DNA of 29,956 nucleotides from JAGTRI01 sp964580405 (lineage in GTDB: Archaea > Thermoproteota > Bathyarchaeia > Bathyarchaeales > DTEX01): contig CAZOKM010000011.1 of the NCBI GenBank assembly GCA_964580405.1, positions 1-29,956 of the forward strand, in the 5' to 3' direction. Below the pieces are notes generated by a model. That model had not been told where the DNA came from, did not search any database, and saw only the letters and a list, made by a program, of their open reading frames with translations. Positions 5,862-13,374 of this stretch are shown in pieces. Position numbers and translations under genes: made by a program. The stretch's first letter is position 1. The number at the start of each line of letters is the position of its first letter.

Positions 5862-7106
5862 TTGGTTAAGGTTGAGGGCGTCGAAAGGTATGGTCAGCTG
5901 AGGAACGACTACAAGGATTTGACGGTAATCCAAGCTATAGCGACGGGCGGCGTTGTGCCCAAAGAGGTTCAAAACAAGCTGGTCGAGGAAGGCTGGACCC
6001 GAACCGGCTACACGTTGTGCTTCGACTGCATGAAGGGAAGGTCAGACCTCATCGCCAAGCCTCCCGTTGGCGCGTTTCTAGAGGACGTGGCGAGGTTCGT
6101 GGGCGGAGAACAGGCCCAACACACCTTCGGTTGCCGAGCTGCGCAGTTCGCGGTGATGAAAACCGTGAGCGAGTTCGTCAAAGAGGAAGGACAGAAAGAG
6201 TACGGTCCCATCGTCTTGGCTGACCCATTGTGCCACTACACGACAGCCTTGGCAGCGGAGGCAGCTGGCTTACGACTGCTTGAACCGTCAGACAGCGGGC
6301 ACCCCGAACACAAGGTAGAAACCGAAGGTTACCGACTCAAGATAGAAGAAATCATGAAGGAAACTGGAAAACTGCCCGGTCTAATCATGGCCACCCACGT
6401 TGACCCCTATCACGGGAACCTTTGCCCAGCGGAGAAGGTCGGCGAAATCGCTGAGGAGTACAACGTGCCATACATGGTGAACGCAGCTTACACCGCGGGT
6501 GTTTTGCCCGTTGACATGAGGGAACTCAAGGCCGATTTCCTCACCGTTTCAGCGCACAAGTCAATGGCGTCGCTGGGACCTCTAGGTTTCCTTGCGACTA
6601 GGGGCGGGTGGACGGACAAGGCGTTTAGGAGCTCTCGGATTGTCGCCGAAGGAACTGGCAGGAAGTGGAGGAACAAAATTCTCAACATCTTCGGGTGCAG
6701 CGTTGGCGGCGTCCCCCTGATTTCGGCGATGTACGCTTTCCCGTACGTGGCTGGGCGGGTCGAAAAGTGGGAGGAAGAGCTCGAAAAGACGCGGTGGTTC
6801 ATCCAAGAAATGACGAAGATAGAAGGCGTGAGGCTCCTCGGCGAACAACCTCACAGGCACCACCTGCTGCACTTCGAGACGCCCATCTTCTTTGAGATTT
6901 CGCAGCGCCACAAGAGGAAGGGCTTCTTTCTAGCTGACGAGATGATTGAGCGCGGGTTCGTCGGCCTGCAGAGGGGCATGACGAAGAACATCAAGCTCTC
7001 CCTTTACGGGCTCAGCTGGGATGAGGCTAGGAAGGCGCGGGACGCTTTCTACGAAATCGCGTCAAAGTACGTCAAAGAATACAAGCTAGACTACAACGTG
7101 CCTTGA
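5862..7106 (+). CDS. pscS: O-phosphoseryl-tRNA:Cys-tRNA synthase (SepCysS)
   Basis: This PLP enzyme converts Sep-tRNA(Cys), made by SepRS, to Cys-tRNA(Cys); it is the second step of the tRNA-dependent cysteine route known from methanogens, Archaeoglobus and some Bathyarchaeia. The paired cysteines near the N-terminus (LCFDC, Cys53 and Cys56 from this start) and a later cysteine (IFGCSVGG, Cys279) match the three essential cysteines of the family. The PLP lysine is in SAHKSMASLGP (Lys233), and the C-terminus GFVGLQRGMTKNIKLSLYGLS matches known SepCysS. The start is uncertain because no ATG is available. I chose TTG at 5862 (414 residues); TTG at 5823 would add 13 residues and begin 8 bases after the tRNA. 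Persulfide-donor and SepRS genes are not in the window. Confidence 0.92.
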   Translation: MVKVEGVERYGQLRNDYKDLTVIQAIATGGVVPKEVQNKLVEEGWTRTGYTLCFDCMKGRSDLIAKPPVGAFLEDVARFVGGEQAQHTFGCRAAQFAVMKTVSEFVKEEGQKEYGPIVLADPLCHYTTALAAEAAGLRLLEPSDSGHPEHKVETEGYRLKIEEIMKETGKLPGLIMATHVDPYHGNLCPAEKVGEIAEEYNVPYMVNAAYTAGVLPVDMRELKADFLTVSAHKSMASLGPLGFLATRGGWTDKAFRSSRIVAEGTGRKWRNKILNIFGCSVGGVPLISAMYAFPYVAGRVEKWEEELEKTRWFIQEMTKIEGVRLLGEQPHRHHLLHFETPIFFEISQRHKRKGFFLADEMIERGFVGLQRGMTKNIKLSLYGLSWDEARKARDAFYEIASKYVKEYKLDYNVP

Positions 7107-7203
7107 AACCAGAAAATGCGGAAAAACGGAAAAAATGAATTAAATAAAAATTTCAGGAAATCGGGGGATTCTTCAGAAGAACCAAACAACGTTCAAGTCA
7201 TGT

Positions 7204-7365
7204 TTAGTATCGTCTGAACGAGCTTCGCCTCGGCGGTCTTCTCTTAGCCCAACATTCCCGGCAATATACCGGTCTGCTCGGGTCAGGCTTAAAAGGAACT
7301 TCGCATTCCTTGCCACATTCAGAGCATACCGCTTTGAACATTTCGCGCTCTGGGCTCTCTGCCAT
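7204..7365 (-). CDS. Small CxxC-x17-CxxC zinc-binding protein
   Basis: This is a 53-residue protein too short for most gene finders. Cys14, Cys17, Cys35 and Cys38 form exactly the CxxC-x17-CxxC pattern of the domain named that way (TIGR04272), which is widespread in archaea and some bacteria. The ligands are CSEC and CREC, and the link between them carries the typical V-P-F-K-P-D-P-S-R-P-V-Y. The tail is very basic (KRRPPRRSSFRRY), suggesting RNA or DNA binding. ATG at 7365 has GGAG upstream. It runs convergently to SepCysS with a 97-base gap. Function is not known. Confidence 0.8.
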   Translation of the reverse strand: MAESPEREMFKAVCSECGKECEVPFKPDPSRPVYCRECWAKRRPPRRSSFRRY

Positions 7366-7497
7366 GCTCTTTTCACTCTCCTATGCTTATTTCGGCAATT
7401 GAACCGAGCCTTTTTCTGGGGCTACGGTTGTTGCGCTGTGGCGTTAGTTATTGTGGCTTCCCTAAAAAGCTTTCGATGCACGTTGGAGTGCGCAAGG

Positions 7498-7505
7498 TTT
7501 TTATT
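7498..7505 (+). promoter_or_regulatory. TATA box for the candidate C/D-box RNA
   Basis: TTTTTATT preceded by CGCAAGG lies 25-32 bases upstream of the C box at 7530. That is the spacing expected if transcription starts at the 5' end of the guide RNA. Confidence 0.5.
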
Positions 7506-7524
7506 GCTACGAATTCACCGTATT

Positions 7525-7588
7525 GTCTTGTGATGATGGACACCATTCTGAGCCTACGTGATGATGAGATGGAGCGACACTGAAAATC
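7525..7588 (+). ncRNA. Candidate C/D-box 2'-O-methylation guide RNA
   Basis: All four boxes are present in order: C box GTGATGA (7530-7536), D' box CTGA (7548-7551), C' box GTGATGA (7558-7564) and D box CTGA (7580-7583). D' and C' are six bases apart, typical of archaeal double-guide sRNAs. The D' guide is 11 bases (TGGACACCATT) and the D guide 15 bases (TGAGATGGAGCGACA). By the box-plus-five rule they would direct methylation of G in AAUGGUGUCC and of G in UGUCGCUCC. The region carries no convincing protein gene and has a well-placed TATA box. Two weak points: the terminal stem is poor, and GATGATGGA (7532-7540) is complementary to TCCATCATC (7587-7595), which would compete with the C/D fold. 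The exact ends are estimates. Confidence 0.62.
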
Positions 7589-7620
7589 CATCATCAAAAT
7601 CCAATGGCAGAATCAGCTCG

Positions 7621-8118
7621 TCAACAATTTACTAGAAACTTCTGGTAGTCTTGGACGAGAAACCTTTTCCCCTTCCGTATTACGTTGAATCCTTCGTTTT
7701 CCAGATTCTTCTTTTGCGCTTCCGCTCCTCCGGAGAACTTCTCGTTCAAGAAACCGTCCGCCTTCAAGGTCCGCCAGTATGGGATGCCGAGGTCTTTTCC
7801 TTGCGTGCTAGCTTCTTCCGCTGCGTTGGCTGCGGTCATGATGAAGATTCCCGTTGTGAGGGAGCAGCAGCCTTTGACTTGATGTTTTTTGGCGATTGTC
7901 TTGCAGATTTCGACGATGGTTACCAGCTTTCCCTTTGGTACTTTCTTCATTACCTCGACGACTTCGCTGGGGTTAACGAGGACCACCTCGTCGCCCGCTT
8001 CAGCTCCCATCTTGTGAACCGCATTGTAACAAGGGAAACTTTTTTCTAACTTCAGTGTCTTCGGCAGACTCTTCTTATCCGCCAGCTTCTCCTGCCAAGA
8101 CTTCTTCTTATAGCCCAC
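7621..8118 (-). CDS. Alkyltransferase-like protein without the acceptor cysteine
   Basis: This is a 165-residue protein whose second half follows the DNA-binding domain of O6-alkylguanine-DNA alkyltransferases: VPKGKLVTIVEIC (winged helix, residues 60-72), then GIPYWRTLKADGFL and SGGAEAQKKNLENEGF. In true alkyltransferases the active site is PCHR; here it is PYWR (residues 113-116), so the alkyl-accepting cysteine is missing. The related ATL proteins also lack it and act by binding and flagging damaged bases, so a sensor role is plausible. The N-terminal 55 residues are basic and not typical of ATLs. I chose GTG at 8118 because TAGGTGG lies six bases before it; GTG at 8139 would add seven residues and could be used as a leaderless start. 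Confidence 0.75.
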   Translation of the reverse strand: MGYKKKSWQEKLADKKSLPKTLKLEKSFPCYNAVHKMGAEAGDEVVLVNPSEVVEVMKKVPKGKLVTIVEICKTIAKKHQVKGCCSLTTGIFIMTAANAAEEASTQGKDLGIPYWRTLKADGFLNEKFSGGAEAQKKNLENEGFNVIRKGKRFLVQDYQKFLVNC

Positions 8119-8172
8119 GATACGCCACCTACTAGGCACGACGCATTAACAAATGTCTCAATCTATAATTTC

Positions 8173-9453
8173 TTAGTTATGCCGTATTTCGTTTTTTGCT
8201 ACTGCAAGCAGCATCGTTAGGGAAATTCCAAGAGTCGCAGACACAACCATGAAGGGTATCCTCGGGTTTAGGCTGAAGAGGTAGCCCACAAGAATAGGGG
8301 CAGGCAGCCCAAAAAGCGACGTCAGCGTACCCGCAATGGACAGGATTTTGGCTCGTGCCTTCGAATCGGCGGCTTCTATCTCGTTCGTGAGGAAGGCTCT
8401 AAAAACCGAAAAGGCGGTGGCGCTGAAGACGCCCAAGAGTACGCTTGAAAGCACCGCCGAAAGCAGGTCTCCCTTCGGCGACAGCGAAAGCCAGAGAAGG
8501 GAAACGCAACCGAGTCCATAACCTAAAGCCAGCGTCTTGATATAACCAGCTTTGGACGTTATCTTTGGAACAATGAACGACGCCATTATGAGGGACGATA
8601 TTGACGACGCAGCGGGAACTAGCGAAGCCAGCTCGTCGCTCAGCCCCAATCCGTTCTCGTTTATCAGAAAGAGAGGCCGATACGTCACGGACGCGTAGTA
8701 GAAGCTGCTCAGAACCGACATCAGCAACAAGACAAAAATTGTGCAATTTCTTTTTATTACAACTAAGGAGTCCCTGTATCCCCCAAGTCCCGCGAAGCTC
8801 CTTTCTTTCATGATTTGTTTACCGAACTCGGTTTCCCTGAGAAAGACCATCCTAATTGCGAACATCGGCACTAACACAACGAAGGTGAGGAGGAACAGCA
8901 TTCTGGTGCCCGCGTCAATCCCTAAGGAGCCTATGACGTAGCCTGCTATGGGCGTGGACAGGGAGCCGACGCTGTTTATGGCTAAGACTATGCCGTAAAT
9001 GCCCGACCTGAACTCTGGGGCAGTGTCCTCGACCAGCATGCACTCCCACACTGAGTAGATGACCGAAACCAGCCCCTCCAGAACGTAGGCGACGAACGCA
9101 AACAACATGCTGCGGGTCCAGTACCAGATGGCCAGAGACGAAAGCCACGAGGTCGTGTCGAAAAGCATGAGGACGTTTTTCCTGCCGAAACGGTCAGCGA
9201 GGTATCCGCCAGCGAGGGGCGAAACAATCGTCGAGAAGGTCAAGACGGCGGAGAGGAACCCGATCTGAACCTCGGTCAGCCCTATGACTTGGTTCAGAAA
9301 GATGGGCCTGTAGAAATAGACCCAGCTCATCGGTATCCCCCAGAACCCCTCGGTGGCGACGAGAATCTTAGCGTTCCTCCCCCAGTGAGAGAATCCGCTG
9401 GCTAAGCCGCCATGGAAAACCGTCGAAAGCTGCTGCCTCGCATGCGTCAACAA
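8173..9453 (-). CDS. MFS transporter
   Basis: This 426-residue membrane protein has about twelve hydrophobic segments in two halves. The MFS signature between helices 2 and 3 is clear (GGYLADRFGRKNVL, near residue 82), and a weaker copy of the pattern occurs between helices 8 and 9. Substrate cannot be told from sequence. There is no in-frame ATG before helix 1, so the start is probably TTG at 9453 or 9450, helped by GAGGG upstream. The gene lies 54 bases from the ATL gene in the same direction but may have its own promoter. Overall it resembles drug- or metabolite-efflux carriers of the archaeal major facilitator family. Confidence 0.88.
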   Translation of the reverse strand: MLTHARQQLSTVFHGGLASGFSHWGRNAKILVATEGFWGIPMSWVYFYRPIFLNQVIGLTEVQIGFLSAVLTFSTIVSPLAGGYLADRFGRKNVLMLFDTTSWLSSLAIWYWTRSMLFAFVAYVLEGLVSVIYSVWECMLVEDTAPEFRSGIYGIVLAINSVGSLSTPIAGYVIGSLGIDAGTRMLFLLTFVVLVPMFAIRMVFLRETEFGKQIMKERSFAGLGGYRDSLVVIKRNCTIFVLLLMSVLSSFYYASVTYRPLFLINENGLGLSDELASLVPAASSISSLIMASFIVPKITSKAGYIKTLALGYGLGCVSLLWLSLSPKGDLLSAVLSSVLLGVFSATAFSVFRAFLTNEIEAADSKARAKILSIAGTLTSLFGLPAPILVGYLFSLNPRIPFMVVSATLGISLTMLLAVAKNEIRHN

Positions 9454-9583
9454 AGAGCCCTCGCGCCGACTAGTCTGAAAAGGTTGCTAATGCAGAGATA
9501 CTGAGGCTATTATCTCTTTCCAAAAGCCAAAAAGATGGTTAAGCCGCTTCAATTACCCGCATTTATTCTGAATTTTTTCTTTT

Positions 9584-9781
9584 TTACTTCCTCTCAACCT
9601 TGACATTAAGACTGGGCTTCTTCATTGCCAGTGCCGGTAAAAGGTGCGAAACCAATTGCTCTGCCGTCATCCTTCTGACCTTGCCCGTTGGAGCAATCTG
9701 CGTCCAGCCTTCATTATCTTTGGCGTACTTCCACGTTCGACCACTTTGGGACGTAATGTAGATGATATAGTCAGCATTCAT
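9584..9781 (-). CDS. Small protein of unknown function
   Basis: This 65-residue soluble protein begins MNADYIIYITSQSG and has a central W-x-x-x-x-x-x-E-G-W pattern and a basic C-terminus (KKPSLNVKVERK). The start ATG at 9781 has an excellent ribosome-binding site (GGAGGAGTGA) and a TATA-like CTTTATTTAAA some 15-30 bases before it, so it is likely a real gene. I do not recognise the family. Confidence 0.65.
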   Translation of the reverse strand: MNADYIIYITSQSGRTWKYAKDNEGWTQIAPTGKVRRMTAEQLVSHLLPALAMKKPSLNVKVERK

Positions 9782-9829
9782 TCTACTCACTCCTCCGTTT
9801 AAATAAAGCACAGTAATGTTTCAGAGACT

Positions 9830-10906
9830 TCAAATTTCGTTGTTCTTAATGATTTCCGCCAACGGGTACTCCTTGACCGCCAACGGGAGGCCGATTTTTA
9901 CCCGTCTCCTCGCGGACTCGTGGACCGCCATCAGGATTTCGAGCGCCGCCCGACCTTGGCGACCGTTGCACGGGTGTTCAGTGCCTTTTTCGATGCATTC
10001 AGTCAAGACCCTGAGCTGAACGGTGAAGGGGTCTACTCCTTGCTTCAGCTGGGGGACTTTCCATTCAATGTCGCCTTTTCCTTTGTATCTCAGGGGTGGG
10101 ACCTCTCGCTCGCCTACCTCGATTCTGCCCTCAGTCCCCAGTACGAAGGCTGAGGTGTACCTCACGAGCTTCCTCCACCACATCGTCGACTGAGGCAAAA
10201 CAGCTGCTGAGGGAGTTTGAGTGCTGGTGCCTGTTTGCTTTCCGTAGGGGAGCCCTATTTCGAGGAAGGCTCTGACGCCGTTCTCGAACTCGAAGTAGCC
10301 CATGGACGAGTCCTCGACGTAGTGCCCGTACCTCGTCTTCTTGGAGCGGGCGTCAACCTGCCCCACGACCCAGTTAACTGGCGCGTCGCCCGCGAAGAAC
10401 CGAATCATGTCGACTATGTGCGTGCCGTCCGAGAGAAGGTCCCCAACCGTGACCCCGTGTATGAAGTAGACTTCCCCGATGGCGCCCGAAAGAATCAGCC
10501 TCCGAGCCCCAGCGTATGCCTCCGAGAAGCGGCGCATGTGCCCGATGACTAATTTTGTCTTGCTCTTGTCGCAGGCTTCGATCATCGCATCGGCTTCCGC
10601 GAGGTTCACAGCCATCGGCTTCTCGCAGATTATGCCCTTGACGCCCGACTCCGCGGCGGCGACCGTCATCTCAGCGTGCAAGGGCGGCCAAGTGCAGATT
10701 ATGACGATGTCCAGGTCCTCTTTCTTCAGCATTAGCTTGTAGTCAGTATATAGGGTTCTGACGTTATGAGCGTTCTGGAATTTGTCCAGCTGCTCCTTCG
10801 TTATATCGGCAGCTGCAACCATTTCGATTCCGAGGGCTTCGCAGGCTTTCGCGTGGGCGTTGGCTATGTTTCCGCAGCCGATTATCCCAACTCTGTAGGG
10901 CTTCAT
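9830..10906 (-). CDS. Gfo/Idh/MocA-family oxidoreductase
   Basis: This NAD(P)-dependent sugar or cyclitol dehydrogenase family member has 358 residues. The N-terminal Rossmann fold has VGIIGCGNIANAHAKA (dinucleotide loop at residues 10-15). The EKP motif that contacts the nicotinamide and catalytic base occurs as ICEKPMAVN, followed by VIGHMRRFSEAY. The second domain has the D-G-T-H-I-V-D-M helix expected to carry the catalytic His/Asp pair. The substrate is unknown. The start ATG at 10906 is supported by the Rossmann fold beginning at once; a longer reading frame extends into the divergent tgtA gene and is rejected. A TATA-like ATAAATTCTTAT lies about 30 bases upstream, so the mRNA has a very short leader. 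Confidence 0.88.
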   Translation of the reverse strand: MKPYRVGIIGCGNIANAHAKACEALGIEMVAAADITKEQLDKFQNAHNVRTLYTDYKLMLKKEDLDIVIICTWPPLHAEMTVAAAESGVKGIICEKPMAVNLAEADAMIEACDKSKTKLVIGHMRRFSEAYAGARRLILSGAIGEVYFIHGVTVGDLLSDGTHIVDMIRFFAGDAPVNWVVGQVDARSKKTRYGHYVEDSSMGYFEFENGVRAFLEIGLPYGKQTGTSTQTPSAAVLPQSTMWWRKLVRYTSAFVLGTEGRIEVGEREVPPLRYKGKGDIEWKVPQLKQGVDPFTVQLRVLTECIEKGTEHPCNGRQGRAALEILMAVHESARRRVKIGLPLAVKEYPLAEIIKNNEI

Positions 10907-10982
10907 GTTACATCGTAAAACATACATCGACTGCCCATAAGAATTTATGCAGGACAAATCGGATAACAAGGCGGTGCAGGGC

Positions 10983-12554
10983 ATGGCTGAGTTCGAGGTG
11001 CGCGACAGGGACCTTTTGGCTCGCATAGGTAGGCTGAAGACGAAGAGCGGAGCCGTGGAGACGCCTGCCTTCATGCCCGTCGTCAACATGGCGAAGCAGT
11101 CCGTCGCCCCGAGTGAGCTCTGGGACGACTTCGGCTGCAGGATACTCATAACGAACGCCTACATCATCAGGAAGCGGAGCGGCGAAGAAGCCAAGAAGCG
11201 GGGCGTCCACGGGTTCCTCGACTTCCCAGGAGTCGTCATGACGGACTCGGGCGCGTACCAGATCCTCGCCTACGGGAACGTGGACGTGAAGCCCGCCGAG
11301 ATTGTGCGGTTCCAAGAGGAGATCGGCACCGACATCGCGACCATCCTTGACATTCCGACAGGGTGGGAAATCACGAAGCAGACGGCCCAGACTACCGTCG
11401 AAGAGACCATAAAAAGGGCGAAGGAGCTGGAAGCCACCAAGACCCGAAGAGATGTTGCTTGGGTTGGACCCATACAGGGAGGACGCTTTCTAGACCTCGT
11501 AGAGTCCTCTGCTAAAAAAATGGGCGAGCTGCCGTTCGAGATTCACGCCCTCGGAAGCCCGACTCCCGTGATGGAGCAGTACCTGTTCGACGTGCTCGTA
11601 GACATGGTCTTGACCGCGAAGATGAACCTCCCGCCTGAGCGCCCACTGCACCTCTTCGGCGCGGGACACCCGTTCATGTTCGCCCTGGCCGTCGCGTTGG
11701 GGTGCGACCTCTTCGACTCCGCCGCCTACAGCCTCTTCGCAAAGGACGACCGCTACCTCACGAACCACGGGACCGTGCGCCTAGATAAGCTCGAGTATTT
11801 CCCGTGCTCGTGCCCTGTCTGCAGCAAGAACGAGCCAAAGGACTTGGCTGAGCTGCCAAAGCCCGAACGCGAAAGGGAATTGAGTAGGCACAACCTGTAT
11901 GTCTGCTTTTCCGAGATGCGGCGGGTCAAGCAGGCGGTCGCCGAGGGGAGGCTCTGGGAACACCTCGAAATGCAGGCTCACGGCCACCCGTCCCTCCTTC
12001 AGGCTCTGAATCATCTGAGCAAGTACTCTGACTATATTGAGAGGTATAGTCCAGTAGCGAAAAGAAGTGGACTCTTCTTTTTTGGCTCAGCGGGACTGGC
12101 GAGACCCGAAATTGTACGGCATAAAAAAAGACTTCTGGAAAGGTACTTCCCGCCCGTCGGAGCCAAAGCTCTAGTTTTGGTTCCTGATTTGGGAAGCCAC
12201 CAAGTTCGAAGGGGTAGAAGGCTCAAAAAAGCCTTGGCTCTTGCCTGCAAAAGACTCAACGTAGACGAATCTGAGGCTCACGTGTGCGTCTATGTTCCTC
12301 CTTTCGGCGTTGTCCCGTCCGAAATCAAAGACGTTTACCCGCTTTCCCAGTACGAGTGCGCGTCCCCGCCTGACCGTGAAACTGTTGAGTACGTTGCAAA
12401 ACGCGTCGCAGAATATGTCAAAGCCATGAGCTACCAAAAAACGGCGATGCTGGCTGAGCTAAATTCGTGGCAAGAAAAAACTGCTGAGCTCACCAAGCGT
12501 TTATGCACAGAACATGGGAAGAATTTGGAGATAATCAGTTTCGAAACTCAATAA
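10983..12554 (+). CDS. tgtA: Archaeosine tRNA-guanine transglycosylase (TgtA), apparently without PUA domain
   Basis: This enzyme swaps guanine 15 of archaeal tRNA for preQ0, the first step in making archaeosine. From this start there are 523 residues. The catalytic TIM barrel shows the nucleophile loop VVMTDSGAYQ (Asp88), HLFGAGHPFMFALAVA, LFDSAAY (Asp245) and the zinc site CSCPVC (Cys275, Cys277, Cys280, with a His near 303). A second domain of the TgtA/ArcS C1 type follows, with YPLSQYE near residue 430. The usual C-terminal PUA domain of full-length archaeal TgtA (about 580 residues) seems absent; the protein ends in a helical tail. ATG at 10983 has AGGCGGTG upstream; ATG at 10947 would add 12 residues and could be leaderless. 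Divergent from the oxidoreductase. Confidence 0.92.
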   Translation: MAEFEVRDRDLLARIGRLKTKSGAVETPAFMPVVNMAKQSVAPSELWDDFGCRILITNAYIIRKRSGEEAKKRGVHGFLDFPGVVMTDSGAYQILAYGNVDVKPAEIVRFQEEIGTDIATILDIPTGWEITKQTAQTTVEETIKRAKELEATKTRRDVAWVGPIQGGRFLDLVESSAKKMGELPFEIHALGSPTPVMEQYLFDVLVDMVLTAKMNLPPERPLHLFGAGHPFMFALAVALGCDLFDSAAYSLFAKDDRYLTNHGTVRLDKLEYFPCSCPVCSKNEPKDLAELPKPERERELSRHNLYVCFSEMRRVKQAVAEGRLWEHLEMQAHGHPSLLQALNHLSKYSDYIERYSPVAKRSGLFFFGSAGLARPEIVRHKKRLLERYFPPVGAKALVLVPDLGSHQVRRGRRLKKALALACKRLNVDESEAHVCVYVPPFGVVPSEIKDVYPLSQYECASPPDRETVEYVAKRVAEYVKAMSYQKTAMLAELNSWQEKTAELTKRLCTEHGKNLEIISFETQ

Positions 12555-12569
12555 CCAAGAATGTTCGGA

Positions 12570-12580
12570 TTTGTTTTTTT
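12570..12580 (+). terminator. T-tract terminator of tgtA
   Basis: TTTGTTTTTTT begins 16 bases after the tgtA stop codon, a typical archaeal U-tract terminator. It overlaps the stop codon region of the convergent peptidase gene. Confidence 0.45.
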
Positions 12581-13283
12581 ATGAAAGGGGCTGGATGTCT
12601 GGAAGCCTGACAACTTCGCCCCTTCTGCGTATAGATTGGTAGGCTGCGCCGCCCATTGCTTGCACTTCGCCTGTTGGGTAGACTTTTATGGCTGTTCCTG
12701 AGACGATACCATAACCCCTTTCGCCTTCTTCTGACAGTTTGAGAGCCATTCTCAGTTCTTCCCAGTTGTCTTGTTCGGCGTGCGTGTCGCAGACTACGGG
12801 GGCGATTCCTAGGCACGGGAAGAGCTCAGCGGTCGAGTCGTCGTCGGGGTCTCGCCACCGGACCCACTTCTTCGCAAGCATGATGGCACCCGCGGAGACG
12901 CCGAAGAAGGGCTTGCCGTCCTCGTAGAGCCTTCGCAGGTAGCCTACCATGTTCTTCTTTTGGAGGACGCGAATTCCTTCGCCTACGTCTCCTCCGCCCA
13001 CGTAGACGACGTCAGCTGAGCCCAAGAACCCCTTGGCTTTGTCGATGTCAGCGTCCCTCGGGCAGATTAAGGCGTGGTTGACCATGGATGCGCCCTCCTC
13101 GAAGAGGAAGTTCGCCATGAACCCGAAGAAGTTTCGGTCGTCACCGTGCGCGGTTCCAACGTAAGCCACGACGGGAGCTGCCTTCCCGCATTCCCTGAAG
13201 ACCGCCTGGATCAAGGGGTCAGGCGACCTGCGAATGGCTGACCTCCCGCCTGCCAACAAGAACACGGGCTTCGGCTTGTTCAC
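12579..13283 (-). CDS. Peptidase S51-type serine hydrolase (dipeptidase E / cyanophycinase-like)
   Basis: This 234-residue member of the S51 / class I glutamine amidotransferase-like fold has the nucleophile in the elbow FGVSAGAIML (Ser130). An upstream glycine loop VYVGGGDVGEG (residues 94-103) shapes the oxyanion site, and His168 in DTHAEQDNW is the likely second member of the catalytic set. S51 enzymes cleave after aspartate in Asp-Xaa dipeptides or cyanophycin; no cyanophycin synthetase is seen, so a dipeptidase is more likely. The start is GTG at 13283 with GGGAGG six bases upstream. A TATA-like TTTTTAAG lies about 65-70 bases before it. Convergent with tgtA. Confidence 0.82.
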   Translation of the reverse strand: MNKPKPVFLLAGGRSAIRRSPDPLIQAVFRECGKAAPVVAYVGTAHGDDRNFFGFMANFLFEEGASMVNHALICPRDADIDKAKGFLGSADVVYVGGGDVGEGIRVLQKKNMVGYLRRLYEDGKPFFGVSAGAIMLAKKWVRWRDPDDDSTAELFPCLGIAPVVCDTHAEQDNWEELRMALKLSEEGERGYGIVSGTAIKVYPTGEVQAMGGAAYQSIRRRGEVVRLPDIQPLS

Positions 13284-13374
13284 CTATTTTCCTCCCAGGC
13301 AAATGCTTATTGTCGCGTTGTATTCTCTTATAACTTCGACCCGATTCTTAAAAATCCTTTATCAAATGTTATTT

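Noticed and set aside
7383..7583. 66-codon plus-strand frame ending at the C/D RNA
   Set aside because: No ribosome-binding site, poor codon use, and it ends within the D box; the RNA explanation is better.
10907..11149. N-terminal extension of the Gfo/Idh/MocA protein
   Set aside because: The extra residues come from the antisense of tgtA; the Rossmann fold starts at the ATG at 10906.
12579..13283. Cyanophycinase
   Set aside because: The fold fits, but there is no sign of cyanophycin synthetase; dipeptidase E-like is the safer call.
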